54,707 bases of DNA from Nitrospirae bacterium YQR-1 (GCA_039908095.1 JAMOBJ010000023.1:1-54707), one strand, 5' to 3'. Positions 44,821 through 53,498 are shown, counted from the stretch's first letter. Numbers and translations: made by a program. Notes: generated by a model from the sequence alone, not told the origin.

Positions 44821-45900
44821 TTACCCACGCCTCTCATAGATGCTGCAGCTGACACAAGGCGCCGGGCAGCCGCCGCTTTTGAGCGTTTTCCTCAGTTCCT
44901 TATACCTCCGGCCGTTCCAGATGTCTTTAAAGCTCTGATTAAATATATTACCCAGGGAGGTCTCTCTCTGAAAGTCCCGCCGGTTCGCCTCATTTCCTAC
45001 ACAACAGGGAATTACATCACCGGTTACAAAGATAAAGGGCATTATCCACTCCAGACACCTGCTCATGGGGGGCTTTTCCCGCTGCACGTCCAGGTTCCAT
45101 GTTATTTTAATGCCGTGTCTCTTACCTGCTCTCTCCGCCTCTTCTATTACCTCATCCGGTATCTTCATAAACATGTCCTCTGTCTCTCTGTAGCGGTGAA
45201 GCATCTGAGAGTAAAATATGGCAACCCCGGAGTTTTCTGAAATCTCGGCAACAAAGTCCACATACTGCGGCACCTCGTGATAGTTTAGCTTATGTATTAT
45301 GAAGTGAAAGATTATTTCAGGGAAGTACAAGTTCATTTCTCTTTTGAGTCTGAAGAAGGTTCTTATGTTCTCCGTTACCCTTTTAAAGTCTGAGCCCACA
45401 CGCAGTTTTTCATACGTCTGAGCTGTTGCACCATCTAAAGATATATAGAAATTTTCAATATTGATTGTTAAAAGCTCCCGTGCTATATCCTCATCTATAA
45501 AGTAAAAGGTATCAAAGAGCTCAACTATTACATGCCGCTCCTTTACCCAGTGGAGCATTTTAATAAAATCCCTGTGCATAAAGCTCTCGCCGATTCCCGT
45601 TAATCCTATCCATTTAAGATTTGGAAACTGCCCGATTATATGTTTAAACTTCTCAAACGGCATATCCACCGCCGGCTCCTTCCAGTACGTATGTTCACAC
45701 TGGATACACCTGAGATTACACCGCGTTGTTACCTCAACCTCTATGTACTGTGGATAGGGCTCAAACAGGTACAGGTATTTAATAATAAGCGGATGCCTTA
45801 AAAACCAGAAAAAGTGGTAATGCAGGTAATTCCAGGCATACCTGAAGCCCTTATACCTCAGAGCAGCCGCCAGCCGCTTCAATGACCTAAGGTAGTTCAT
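44821..45900 (-). CDS. Radical SAM / SPASM-like protein
   Basis: 359 residues. Cluster motif CNLRCIQC (CxxxCxxC) in EVEVTTRCNLRCIQCEHTYW binds the [4Fe-4S] and S-adenosylmethionine. C-terminal Cys (CCVGNEANRRDF, CPAPCVSCSIYE) fit a SPASM-type extra cluster. The N-terminal 45 residues are aromatic and basic, unlike typical members. Substrate unknown; it lies inside a sugar-nucleotide/glycosyltransferase operon, overlapping the nucleotidyltransferase gene by 14 bases, so a glycan or sugar change is likely. Confidence 0.88.
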   Translation of the reverse strand: MNYLRSLKRLAAALRYKGFRYAWNYLHYHFFWFLRHPLIIKYLYLFEPYPQYIEVEVTTRCNLRCIQCEHTYWKEPAVDMPFEKFKHIIGQFPNLKWIGLTGIGESFMHRDFIKMLHWVKERHVIVELFDTFYFIDEDIARELLTINIENFYISLDGATAQTYEKLRVGSDFKRVTENIRTFFRLKREMNLYFPEIIFHFIIHKLNYHEVPQYVDFVAEISENSGVAIFYSQMLHRYRETEDMFMKIPDEVIEEAERAGKRHGIKITWNLDVQREKPPMSRCLEWIMPFIFVTGDVIPCCVGNEANRRDFQRETSLGNIFNQSFKDIWNGRRYKELRKTLKSGGCPAPCVSCSIYERRG

Positions 45901-46615
45901 TGAAAAAACTCTCCGCCTGGTTCATATCCCCGAAGGAATTAATGTTAGCATACCTGTCACAAATCATAAAAGACTTGACCTCCTTTCCGTCATCAATAGA
46001 GCACTGGATTAAATCGGGCAGCTCTTTTTCTTTCCTTTGGTGGTGTACCGGAGTTACCCCGATATAGTTAAATATTGCGTTTCTAAATACACAATTACCC
46101 GTACCCATTAGATCATTTAAGGGATTAGAGGGTTTTTCAACTAACCTGTAAATTCTGCCTGTGTCATCTTGTATGAGCGTATATGTCTTTTTTATAAAAT
46201 TTCTGTCATTTACTTTTAATACACCACAGAGGGCAAAAACACCGGTGCGGTTGAATTGCTCAATCATTTCGTTGTGTTTGGGGTTTATCAGAAGCTCATC
46301 ACCGAGAAACAGGGCAAAGTCATCCCCGCACACCGCCTCCCTGCTGCACTCCAGAGCATGAACCAGCCCCTTTTGCTCCCATTGAATCACGTATTTTAAG
46401 CGCTTGCCGCCATATGTGTTCCCATAGGTGTTTATAATGTCCTCGGCCCTGTACCCCACCACCATTACCAATTCGTCAACAACTGTTTTTACGGCATTAT
46501 CCAGAGCGTACTCAATAACGGCTCTGCCGTTGACCTTTATCATGCACTTATTCATAGTGGATGATACCTCATTAACGCGATTGCCGCGCCCCCCCGCCAG
46601 CACAAGAGCTTTCAC
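45887..46615 (-). CDS. Sugar-phosphate nucleotidyltransferase
   Basis: 242 residues, GT-A-type nucleotidyltransferase (RfbA/GalU-like fold). Signature LVLAGGRGNRVNEVSSTMNK with the K in MIKVNGRAVIEYAL, and FALFLGDELLINP for the metal-binding Asp. It makes an NDP-sugar from sugar 1-phosphate. Its start overlaps the previous stop by one base, so it is coupled to the epimerase. Which sugar is unknown; the epimerase's closeness to CDP-sugar enzymes suggests a CDP sugar, by inference. Confidence 0.85.
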   Translation of the reverse strand: MKALVLAGGRGNRVNEVSSTMNKCMIKVNGRAVIEYALDNAVKTVVDELVMVVGYRAEDIINTYGNTYGGKRLKYVIQWEQKGLVHALECSREAVCGDDFALFLGDELLINPKHNEMIEQFNRTGVFALCGVLKVNDRNFIKKTYTLIQDDTGRIYRLVEKPSNPLNDLMGTGNCVFRNAIFNYIGVTPVHHQRKEKELPDLIQCSIDDGKEVKSFMICDRYANINSFGDMNQAESFFNELP

Positions 46616-47667
46616 TACGAGTTACCCTCGGGGTGATTCGGTTTAAAAAATAATTCGGTGGAATTTATCCAGTCAACCAGCATTTCAATTCCCTCCCTGG
46701 GTTTAATCTCAGGGCTCCATTCAAGGTGTTTGCGTGCCTTGTCAATGTTACAGACAAAGTATCTGAGGTCTCCGTGGCGGTCCTTATCAAAACGCACCTC
46801 CGGGCGTTTCGTTGTTATCTCCGACAGTATGTCTATACATTGCCGTAGGGACAGAGCAGTCTCAAGCCCGCCGCCGATATTGTAAATTCCCGGCACCTGT
46901 GAGTTATAAAATGCCTCAAAAGCGCGGCAGACGTCCGTTGCGTAGATTATGTCCCGGACCTGTTTGCCTGTCCCGAAAACTGTAATCGGCTGGTTTAGCA
47001 CGGTGCGTATCGAAAAATTTGCTACCCAGCCGTGGTCCTCACCTCCAAACTGCCGGCTGCCGTATATGCCGGTTAGCCGAAAGCTGGCCGCCTTAACTCC
47101 GTAGGTGTCAATGTATGCCCTTGTATAAATATCCCCTGCTGCTTTTGAAGCATGGAGGGGGGTGAGGGTTCCCTCAAGAGTGGGATGGGTTTCATCTATA
47201 CCCGCTGGAGACCTTACGTATTTTGTCGGGGTCTCAATGAGGGTTTCATTTATCTTATTACCATAGACATGTATTGTTGCACAGCCGGCAACAGGGATCT
47301 TGTGGCGGCGGGCGCTCTCAAGGACATTAAAGGTACCTATAACATTTGTTGTTATGTCAAGTGCCGGGTCCTCCCAACTGATTGTCATAGCCGGCTGGGC
47401 GGCTGTGTGTACGATATAATCACAGCCGGAGGCGGCATCAAGGAGAAGCTCCTGGTTTCTGACGTCTCCGATTATATTTTTCACGCCGATACTTTCCAGA
47501 AAAACTTTATTAAAACCTCTTGCCTCCTCAACGGCAAAACCAGTTCTAAGAAGCTCGTGCTTTGACAGGTTGTCGAAACTTATGGCCTCATCTCCCCTTT
47601 TTGTGTAGAATTCGCAAACGTGGGACCCTAAAAATCCGCACCCGCCTGTTACTAATACCTTTTTCAC
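46615..47667 (-). CDS. NAD-dependent epimerase, CDP-paratose 2-epimerase-like, lacking the catalytic Tyr
   Basis: 350 residues, extended SDR. Nucleotide site VLVTGGCGFLGSHVCEF, and late motifs of the CDP-paratose/tyvelose epimerase group (GIYGSRQFGGEDHGWVANF). The family's catalytic YxxxK should fall at TPLHASKAAGD, but the Tyr position is Leu (LHASK), and the upstream Ser/Thr region reads GCATIHVYG. The Lys is kept. It may use a different mechanism or bind only. It is followed by the nucleotidyltransferase (one-base overlap) and lies 43 bases after MITE copy 5 on the upstream side. Confidence 0.82.
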   Translation of the reverse strand: MKKVLVTGGCGFLGSHVCEFYTKRGDEAISFDNLSKHELLRTGFAVEEARGFNKVFLESIGVKNIIGDVRNQELLLDAASGCDYIVHTAAQPAMTISWEDPALDITTNVIGTFNVLESARRHKIPVAGCATIHVYGNKINETLIETPTKYVRSPAGIDETHPTLEGTLTPLHASKAAGDIYTRAYIDTYGVKAASFRLTGIYGSRQFGGEDHGWVANFSIRTVLNQPITVFGTGKQVRDIIYATDVCRAFEAFYNSQVPGIYNIGGGLETALSLRQCIDILSEITTKRPEVRFDKDRHGDLRYFVCNIDKARKHLEWSPEIKPREGIEMLVDWINSTELFFKPNHPEGNS

Positions 47668-47709
47668 TGCACACCTCCCCTCTCTTCCAGGATGCCTTCA
47701 ATTGCCTCA

Positions 47710-47796
47710 TACCAAGTTGCATTCATTCGATTAACTTTGTTGGCATTGTCGAAAGCTCCTTGCCGTATGCGTGTACTTCCGGATGCAACCGATGTA
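47710..47796 (+). repeat. MITE-like dispersed repeat, copy 5
   Basis: About 87 bases: TACCAAGTTGCATTCATTCG at the left, then AACTTTGTTGGCATTGTCGA, and a worn right end (ACTTCCGGATGCAACCGATGTA). The right end touches the stop codon (47797-47799) of the glycosyltransferase on the minus strand. The middle of the element is missing. Confidence 0.75.
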
Positions 47797-48927
47797 TTAA
47801 TAAAATGCTGCCTCCTTGCAGATTTCTAAAATTCTGCCCGCTGTTTTTTGCCATGAAAACTCCTTAATTCTCTCATAGCCTCTCTTTATAAGTTCTTCCC
47901 TCTTTGCCGTGTTTTGGGCTAGCTCAATCATAGCTCTGCTGATTTCATCTTCACTCAGGGCGTCTGTTACAATGGCGGCACCGCCACAGACCTCAGGCAA
48001 ACTCCCTCTGTCGGAGCTAATCACAGCCAGGCCGCAAGACATCGCCTCCACAACAGGCATACCGAATCCCTCTATCAGGGAAACAAAGGTAAGCGCCGCC
48101 GCCCCGCTATACAGCGCAGGTAAATCTTCATAGGGCACGTAATCTACAAATTTAACATTTGTTAATTTCAAGGTTTCTTTAATGAAGAGCAGCTTTTTGT
48201 AGTATCCGGCCTCTGCAATCTTCCCTGCCAGCACAAGGGTCTTATCAAGGCCTGATTTGTAAAAAGCACGTAACAGAGTGTCAAGGTTTTTAGTGGCAAC
48301 TATGCTTCCGACATATATAAAATATTCACCCCTGACAAGGCCGTATTTATTTAACACACCTGCTGTGGCCTCATCCGTGGTACGCTTAAAATGCCCTGTA
48401 TCATAGGCCACATAGACTACCTCCACCGTCTCCGGCCTCAAACCATAGTAGTTGATGATGTCCTCCCGCACGGCATATGAATCTGTTATAATCTTTTTAG
48501 CATACTTAAAAACCTGAGGAAGTCTGTACCTGAAACTAAGGTTTCTTAACAGCGGTACATGTTCTTTAAATAGTATGGGTGTGATGTCATAAATGGTTAC
48601 AACCTGTGGTATCGGGGGCTTTATAATACCCTCGGCTATCGGGCTGAAAAATATGTCCGCCTGTTCCTTCCTAAGAAGAGACGGAAGTGACAGTTGAGTC
48701 CACAGCGCACGCGCAAGATATATGTTTTTACCTAGTATACGCCTGCCTTTTTCTGAAAAAGGAAACCTGAGCTTTGACTTGTCAATTTTAAGAAGACTCT
48801 CTTCCACGCTCCAGATTACAATGTCATCATGTAGTTCAGAGAGTTTGTTTACGACATTTAAAGCGACATTGCCTATTCCCGTCGGATGCCTGTCTTCTAA
48901 GACCGTTGCGTCAATTGCCAGTCTCAC
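47797..48927 (-). CDS. Family 1/4-type glycosyltransferase
   Basis: 376 residues, from a GTG at 48927 with ATGGAGG eight bases before; the open frame reaches 48960 but this upstream part has no such site. GT-B fold: RLAIDATVLEDRHPTGIGNV at the N terminus, YFIYVGSIVATKNLDTLLRA and FVSLIEGFGMPVVEAMSCGL (donor-binding EGFGMPVVEA) at the C terminus. It adds a sugar to surface glycan. The 5' end faces the reductase gene at 49056 divergently. Confidence 0.92.
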   Translation of the reverse strand: MRLAIDATVLEDRHPTGIGNVALNVVNKLSELHDDIVIWSVEESLLKIDKSKLRFPFSEKGRRILGKNIYLARALWTQLSLPSLLRKEQADIFFSPIAEGIIKPPIPQVVTIYDITPILFKEHVPLLRNLSFRYRLPQVFKYAKKIITDSYAVREDIINYYGLRPETVEVVYVAYDTGHFKRTTDEATAGVLNKYGLVRGEYFIYVGSIVATKNLDTLLRAFYKSGLDKTLVLAGKIAEAGYYKKLLFIKETLKLTNVKFVDYVPYEDLPALYSGAAALTFVSLIEGFGMPVVEAMSCGLAVISSDRGSLPEVCGGAAIVTDALSEDEISRAMIELAQNTAKREELIKRGYERIKEFSWQKTAGRILEICKEAAFY

Positions 48928-48981
48928 GGTTAAGCCTCCATGTTTTATTGTTGGTTTCAATATCCAAAAATTATGTTAAAA

Positions 48982-49009
48982 TGGACAAATTGCTAAAGCG
49001 TCTTATAAT
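48982..49009 (+). promoter_or_regulatory. Candidate promoter of the Rmd-like gene
   Basis: TGGACA (48982-48987), 16-base spacer, TATAAT (49004-49009). The ATG at 49056 lies 47 bases downstream, with AGAGGG about 16 bases before it. Confidence 0.5.
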
Positions 49010-49055
49010 GATAACAATATCTGTAACAATATTAAAAGAGGGTTTTCACTAAAGA

Positions 49056-50003
49056 ATGTCAAAATATCTGATAACAGGTTTTTCCGGGTTTGTCGGGCAT
49101 TATATTGCCTCTTACATAATGTCGGCGGAAGGGGGCGCCGAGATAATTGCAGTTGATATAAACCCGCCCTTTGAGAAAAATTACCATGGAAAGTTTTCTT
49201 TTGTTAAGCTGGACTTATTGGATAAAAAGAGGGTAGGCGAGGTATTTAATAAGATACAGCCGGATTATATAATTCACTTAGCCTCTCTGAGCTCTGTACG
49301 AAACAGCTGGATACAGCCGGATATGAGTTTTTTAAAAAATATGGAAATGGTGCTGAATATTTATGAGGCACTGAGATATTCAGATTTTAAATGCCGGATT
49401 TTATCAATTGGTTCATCCGAGCAATACGGCATAGTAGGAGAGCAGGAGATTCCGATAAAAGAGACAAGACAACTTAACCCCATAAGCCCATATGCGGTTT
49501 CAAAGGTAGCGCAGGAGCACCTGTCGCAGGTCTATGTAAAAGGCTTTGGACTCGATATTGTGTTAACGAGATCGTTTAACCACGTGGGGCCCGGACAGCC
49601 GGAGGACTTTGTTGTCAGCTCATTAGGCAAAAAGATTTTAAAAGCAAAAAATTCATCCGATAATACAATTGTTGCCGGAGACATTGAAATAATAAGGGAT
49701 TTTGTAGATGTCAGGGATGTTTCAAGGGCTTACTACTTACTCTTAAAAAAAGGCAAAACCGGTGAGGCTTATAATATCTGTTCAGGCATCGGCCGCTCAA
49801 TAAAGGAAATAATCACACTGTACTGTAAACTCTACAACTGTGAGGTGAGGGTTATAAAAGACAGCTCACTCATAAGACCCGTGGATAATCCTGTTATCAC
49901 AGGCTCGTATGAGAAGTTATTCCAACACACAAGCTGGCAGCCTCTGATTAAACTGGAAGATTCATTGAAAGAGAGTTTAAACTACAAAAAAATTATTGAT
50001 TGA
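49056..50003 (+). CDS. rmd: GDP-4-keto-6-deoxymannose reductase-like protein
   Basis: 315 residues, extended SDR. Nucleotide site LITGFSGFVGHYIASYI, catalytic PYAVSK (YxxxK intact) in NPISPYAVSKVAQEH, and the Rmd-like RSFNHVGPGQPEDFVVSSLG. The C-terminal RPVDNPVITGSYEKL matches Rmd proteins, which reduce GDP-4-dehydro-6-deoxymannose to GDP-rhamnose. No gmd is in the window, so the exact sugar is inferred. Its stop codon lies inside the -35 box of the tRNA promoter. Confidence 0.85.
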   Translation: MSKYLITGFSGFVGHYIASYIMSAEGGAEIIAVDINPPFEKNYHGKFSFVKLDLLDKKRVGEVFNKIQPDYIIHLASLSSVRNSWIQPDMSFLKNMEMVLNIYEALRYSDFKCRILSIGSSEQYGIVGEQEIPIKETRQLNPISPYAVSKVAQEHLSQVYVKGFGLDIVLTRSFNHVGPGQPEDFVVSSLGKKILKAKNSSDNTIVAGDIEIIRDFVDVRDVSRAYYLLLKKGKTGEAYNICSGIGRSIKEIITLYCKLYNCEVRVIKDSSLIRPVDNPVITGSYEKLFQHTSWQPLIKLEDSLKESLNYKKIID

Positions 50004-50028
50004 CAATAATATAACAATAGGTTATAAT
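50000..50028 (+). promoter_or_regulatory. Consensus promoter of the tRNA-Lys/tRNA-Glu unit
   Basis: Perfect TTGACA (50000-50005), 17-base spacer, perfect TATAAT (50023-50028). The -35 overlaps the stop codon of the Rmd-like gene (50001-50003). Transcription should start just ahead of the tRNA at 50038. Confidence 0.9.
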
Positions 50029-50037
50029 GCTGAGTTT

Positions 50038-50110
50038 GAGTCGCTAGCTCAGTTGGTAGAGCACCGCCCTTTTAAGGCGGGCGTCCTGGGTTCGAATCCC
50101 AGGCGACTCA
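50038..50110 (+). tRNA. tRNA-Lys (anticodon TTT)
   Basis: Cloverleaf readable: acceptor GAGTCGC pairs with GCGACTC, anticodon stem CCGCC/GGCGG with loop CTTTTAA, T arm CTGGG TTCGAAT CCCAG. No CCA is encoded; the discriminator A is followed by TAG. Confidence 0.95.
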
Positions 50111-50124
50111 TAGAACAAAACGAC

Positions 50125-50202
50125 GTCCCCATCGTCTAGCTCGGCCTAGGACATCGGCCTTTCACGTCGGTAACACGGGTTCGAATCCCGTTGGGGACGC
50201 CA
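50125..50202 (+). tRNA. tRNA-Glu (anticodon TTC)
   Basis: Acceptor GTCCCCA with TGGGGAC, anticodon loop CTTTCAC, T arm ACGGG TTCGAAT CCCGT. The 3' CCA is encoded (50200-50202), unlike the neighbouring tRNA-Lys. It lies 14 bases after tRNA-Lys and shares its promoter. Confidence 0.95.
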
Positions 50203-50267
50203 CTTATATCCTTGATTTTAAAGGATATATTTTCTCAAGCCCCACTAAAAAACCGTCACCAGCTTTA

Positions 50268-50330
50268 GGGGAGACGTCAAGGAGCTTTCGACGAAGCCAA
50301 CAAAGTTAATCGAATGAATGCAACTTGGTA
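50268..50330 (-). repeat. MITE-like dispersed repeat, copy 6 (left half)
   Basis: Minus-strand reading: TACCAAGTTGCATTCATTCG, then TTAACTTTGTTGGCTTCGTC and GAAAGCTCCTTGACGTCTCC, after which likeness to the full copies ends near 50268. It overlaps the 3' end of the CPBP protease gene, which takes its last codons and its stop from the element. Confidence 0.8.
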
Positions 50331-50887
50331 TCAGTGTAATTTGCCAGGTAGCAGAGGGCGGCAAAGTCGTAAGCGAAGTGACAGAGCATGGGGGCAAGCA
50401 GGGTTCCGGTGAAGGAGTACAGAGCACCCAGGTATAAACCCATGAGTGTTGCAAAGACAAAATACACAGGGTTAATAAAATGAAAAAGCCCAAAGACCAG
50501 ACTCGATGTTATCAATCCGGTCTTTATCTGAAGAGCTCCACGGAAAAAGGCTTCCTCACAAATGCCGGCAATTATTGAAATAAAAAAAATATCTCCTACC
50601 GTTGCCTCTGAAAACAGACCTCTTATCTCTTTAAGCATAAAGATTCTTGATTTTTTAAGGAAAGCAATATTGTCGGCGGCTTTTGAAAGAGTGAAGACAA
50701 AGAGGCCAAATGGAAAAACTGCAAAGAGGATGCCGTAAGCAGCCTCTTTTAAAATGTTCTTAGGGGTTGGGATGAGGTCAAACTCATAGTACCAGGCCAT
50801 GGCAACGGCACACAACAGAGCGCCTGCTTCTGTCATAATTGCAAGTAAGAGGAGCCTGTTTCTGGAAATTTTAGGTTGGACAGGCAA
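50306..50887 (-). CDS. CPBP-family intramembrane protease
   Basis: 193 residues with about five or six membrane helices. The CPBP/Abi (CAAX protease-like) motifs are complete: EEAFFRG, FGLFHF, and a final His in LLAPMLCHFAYDFAALCYL. Such proteins cleave within membranes or act in bacteriocin immunity and secretion; no specific role is seen. The last seven residues (TKLHSFD) and the stop come from MITE copy 6. It follows hisF by four bases on the same strand, so likely shares its transcript. Confidence 0.85.
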   Translation of the reverse strand: MPVQPKISRNRLLLLAIMTEAGALLCAVAMAWYYEFDLIPTPKNILKEAAYGILFAVFPFGLFVFTLSKAADNIAFLKKSRIFMLKEIRGLFSEATVGDIFFISIIAGICEEAFFRGALQIKTGLITSSLVFGLFHFINPVYFVFATLMGLYLGALYSFTGTLLAPMLCHFAYDFAALCYLANYTDTKLHSFD

Positions 50888-50891
50888 AATA

Positions 50892-51737
50892 CTAAAGCCT
50901 CATTGTAATGCCTTTAGAGTTGAGAAACTCTTTGGCCTCTCTGATGGAATACTCCCTGTAATGAAAGATGGAAGCGGCCAGAACGGCATCCGCCTTACCA
51001 AAGGCCAGTGCATCATATAAATGCTGCAGAGTGCCCGCCCCTCCTGAGGCAATAACCGGAATTCCCACAGCCTCGGAAATTGCCCTGTTCAATTCTATGT
51101 CATAACCGCTTTTGGTGCCGTCTTTGTCCATGCTTGTCAGCAGAATTTCCCCTGCCCCCAGCTCTTCCATGTGTTTAGCCCACATGAGGGCGTCTATCCC
51201 GCGTGCTTTTCTCCCTCCATGGGTATAAACCTCAAAGCGGGGCTCTCCATCAGCACAAGGGGCGGCATGTAAATTAAGATGATACACGCTCTCCTGCTCA
51301 GCAATCCAACCCGGGATTTCCCTCTCCGTTTCCACGCAGCGTTTAGCGTCTATTGCAACAACTATGCACTGGCTTCCGAAGCGCTCCGACGCCTCTTTAA
51401 TAAATCCCGGGTTTTTAACCGCTGCAGTATTAATTGAAACCTTATCACACCCTGCGTTAAGCAGGTCGCTGATATCTGAAAGCGTATTGATTCCCCCCCC
51501 AACAGTAACAGGGATGAAGACCTCAGCCGCTGTCCTTTCTACAACATCAAGCATAATTTTTCGTTTTTCATGAGAGGCCGTTATATCCAGAAATGTCAAC
51601 TCATCGGCACCCTCGGCGTCATAAAAAACGGCATTCTCCACAGGGTCCCCTGCGTCTCTGATATTTACAAAATTAACACCCTTTACAACACGCCCGTCTC
51701 TGACGTCAAGACATGGTATTATTCGTTTAGCAAGCAT
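50892..51737 (-). CDS. hisF: Imidazole glycerol phosphate synthase, cyclase subunit
   Basis: 281 residues, about 25 longer than the typical 255. Motifs [19 protein letters not shown] (with catalytic Asp), [41 protein letters not shown] and [11 protein letters not shown] are all present. The extra length is an insert of about 25-30 residues between VVAIDAKRC and FEVYTHGGR, a surface loop in the barrel. It closes the imidazole ring in histidine synthesis with HisH. It is followed by the CPBP gene and preceded by hisA (8-base gap). hisH is not in the window. Confidence 0.94.
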   Translation of the reverse strand: MLAKRIIPCLDVRDGRVVKGVNFVNIRDAGDPVENAVFYDAEGADELTFLDITASHEKRKIMLDVVERTAAEVFIPVTVGGGINTLSDISDLLNAGCDKVSINTAAVKNPGFIKEASERFGSQCIVVAIDAKRCVETEREIPGWIAEQESVYHLNLHAAPCADGEPRFEVYTHGGRKARGIDALMWAKHMEELGAGEILLTSMDKDGTKSGYDIELNRAISEAVGIPVIASGGAGTLQHLYDALAFGKADAVLAASIFHYREYSIREAKEFLNSKGITMRL

Positions 51738-51745
51738 AGCTGTCT

Positions 51746-52471
51746 TTACTTAAGGGTTTTCAGAAACCCGATAGCCTCCTTTAAGTTAATAGCACCGTTA
51801 TAGATAGCCTTGCCGGTTATTGCGCCATATATTATTCCGGTTTTAGCCAAATTTTCAATATCTTTTAAAGTTGAAATTCCTCCTGAGGCGATAACCGGTA
51901 TTTTGACTTTTTCAGCAAGTGCTTTAGTGGCGGAGACGTTAGGGCCGGTAAGCATCCCATCCCTGACTATGTCTGTATAAATTATTCCGGCTGCACCGGC
52001 TGCAACAGCGTTTAAAGAAAGAGCCAGAGCGTCAACCTCTGTGACTTCTTCCCAGCCTTTTATCGCAACTTTCCCATCTTTTGCGTCTATTCCAACGAGG
52101 ACTTTGCCTGGAAACTTTTCACATGCCTGCTCAAGAAGGGCGGGATTTATGACAGCTACTGTGCCTAAAATTATTCTATCCACACCTATAGATAGAAGCA
52201 TAGAGATACGTTCAATACTTCTGATACCGCCTCCAACCTCAATAGGAATATCTACCGCCGCACGTATTTTTTTTATGCTCTCTATGTTTTTTTGATCTCC
52301 GGTAAATGCCCCGTCAAGGTCAACTACATGGATTAACTCCGCATCGTCTTCAACCCACCTGCGGGCTGTATTAACCGGATTGTCCGAGTACTGTGTAACC
52401 TCATTTTTTTTACCCTGCAACAGCCGTACACAGAATCCGTCCTTTAAGTCAATTGCGGGTATTAACAGCAT
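51746..52471 (-). CDS. hisA: Phosphoribosylformimino-AICAR phosphate isomerase
   Basis: 241 residues, normal length. [19 protein letters not shown] with catalytic Asp, [26 protein letters not shown], and [15 protein letters not shown] mark the HisA barrel, which converts ProFAR to PRFAR before HisF. Its first 23 bases overlap the end of the TIM-barrel gene, so they are translationally linked. Confidence 0.95.
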   Translation of the reverse strand: MLLIPAIDLKDGFCVRLLQGKKNEVTQYSDNPVNTARRWVEDDAELIHVVDLDGAFTGDQKNIESIKKIRAAVDIPIEVGGGIRSIERISMLLSIGVDRIILGTVAVINPALLEQACEKFPGKVLVGIDAKDGKVAIKGWEEVTEVDALALSLNAVAAGAAGIIYTDIVRDGMLTGPNVSATKALAEKVKIPVIASGGISTLKDIENLAKTGIIYGAITGKAIYNGAINLKEAIGFLKTLK

Positions 52472-53189
52472 TATGAACCTCCCTTACCGCCTCTTCTATG
52501 AGAGTAAGACTTTCTCTCACATCATCAGTGTTTATGATTTCAAGTATGATCTTAACGGTACTGTTCCTTTTGATGAATTTCCTCAGTGCTTTGAGCTCTT
52601 TACAGTTTGGGGTAAGGCCCCAGTGGTCGGTGACGCCGTTGTAGTGGGGACCGTTGGCGTGGTGAACGTGAATAAATTCAACCATCTTGCAGAGGTCGCC
52701 GTCCATGCCGGCAACAAATGTTTCAGCATCAATTCCTGCGGCCTGAATGTGCCCTATGTCAAGGGTTATCGAGGTGGCAAATCTGCTCCAAAACCATGTA
52801 ACATCTGTTGTGTTAGAGGCATTTTCAATAGACACCGGACAGTATTGCGTGATTTTCTTAAGGGCTTCCTCATACGCCTCCTCATACTGACCATACAGTC
52901 GTGTTCCCCAGGGCGTGGTTTCATCATGAATGATAATGGGCTGAGTGGCGTGTCCGGCCAAATAAAGCAAGACTTCCATATTTTGTCTTCTTACCTCTTC
53001 CCTTGTCTCCGACAGAAAATATCCTACAGGGTGAAAAACCGCAGGTATCCCTAACGACTTTAAGTATGTTGAAGTATTCACCGCTGCGCTTATGTTTCCA
53101 TCCCATTCCTTAAATACAGATATTTGAACAATCCCTGGTGAGGACACCTTAACAGTCTCACCGGCTAAAATCCCATAACCTATAAGCAT
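52449..53189 (-). CDS. TIM-barrel protein of the xylose isomerase-like/AP endonuclease 2 type
   Basis: 246 residues. The metal-binding ligand pattern of the family is visible: AVFHPVGYF, IIHDETTPWG, VSIENASNT (Glu), TLDIGHIQAAG (Asp and His), FIHVHHANG (His), and LEIINTDD (Glu). Substrate unknown. It is the first gene of the hisA-hisF operon, overlapping hisA by 23 bases. A link with histidine synthesis is not established. Confidence 0.8.
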   Translation of the reverse strand: MLIGYGILAGETVKVSSPGIVQISVFKEWDGNISAAVNTSTYLKSLGIPAVFHPVGYFLSETREEVRRQNMEVLLYLAGHATQPIIIHDETTPWGTRLYGQYEEAYEEALKKITQYCPVSIENASNTTDVTWFWSRFATSITLDIGHIQAAGIDAETFVAGMDGDLCKMVEFIHVHHANGPHYNGVTDHWGLTPNCKELKALRKFIKRNSTVKIILEIINTDDVRESLTLIEEAVREVHNAVNTRN

Positions 53190-53269
53190 TTATCTATTTT
53201 AGCAAAAACAGGGGTAAAAAGTGGGATTTAAAATTTTATTAATTAAATTGAGACACATCCCAATAATTA

Positions 53270-53408
53270 TACCAAGCAGCAGTCATTTGATTAACTTTGT
53301 TGGTATCGTCGAAAGCTCCTTGACGTCTCCCCCAAAGGGAAATCCCCTGTAAAGGGAGGTGTCCCCTTCTCCCGGCCGCCTCGTTACTCTCTTGACTGCT
53401 ACTTGGAA
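53270..53408 (+). repeat. MITE-like dispersed repeat, copy 7 (full length)
   Basis: 139 bases: TACCAAGCAGCAGTCATTTG, then AACTTTGTTGGTATCGTCGA, a GGGAAATCCCC stretch, CCGCCTCGTTACTCT and the end TGACTGCTACTTGGAA. This copy has no gene end beside it; it stands between the TIM-barrel gene's start (53189) and the rRNA promoter. The rest of the 468-base gap holds only the promoter and leader below. Confidence 0.85.
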
Positions 53409-53469
53409 TTAGTGTCTGAAGCGGTAAAAAGCGGTGTTAAGAAAAATTTTTTATTTATTAAAAAAAACA

Positions 53470-53498
53470 CTTGACAAAAGAAATCATATGGGTTATAG
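53470..53498 (+). promoter_or_regulatory. rRNA promoter
   Basis: TTGACA (53470-53475), 17-base spacer, TATAGT (53493-53498), preceded by an A/T-tract stretch (53437-53468) that looks like an UP element. The mature 16S start lies about 160 bases downstream. Confidence 0.8.

Noticed and set aside
44785..45240. A 151-codon open frame antisense to the radical SAM gene
   Set aside because: Shadow frame; the opposite strand carries a motif-complete protein.
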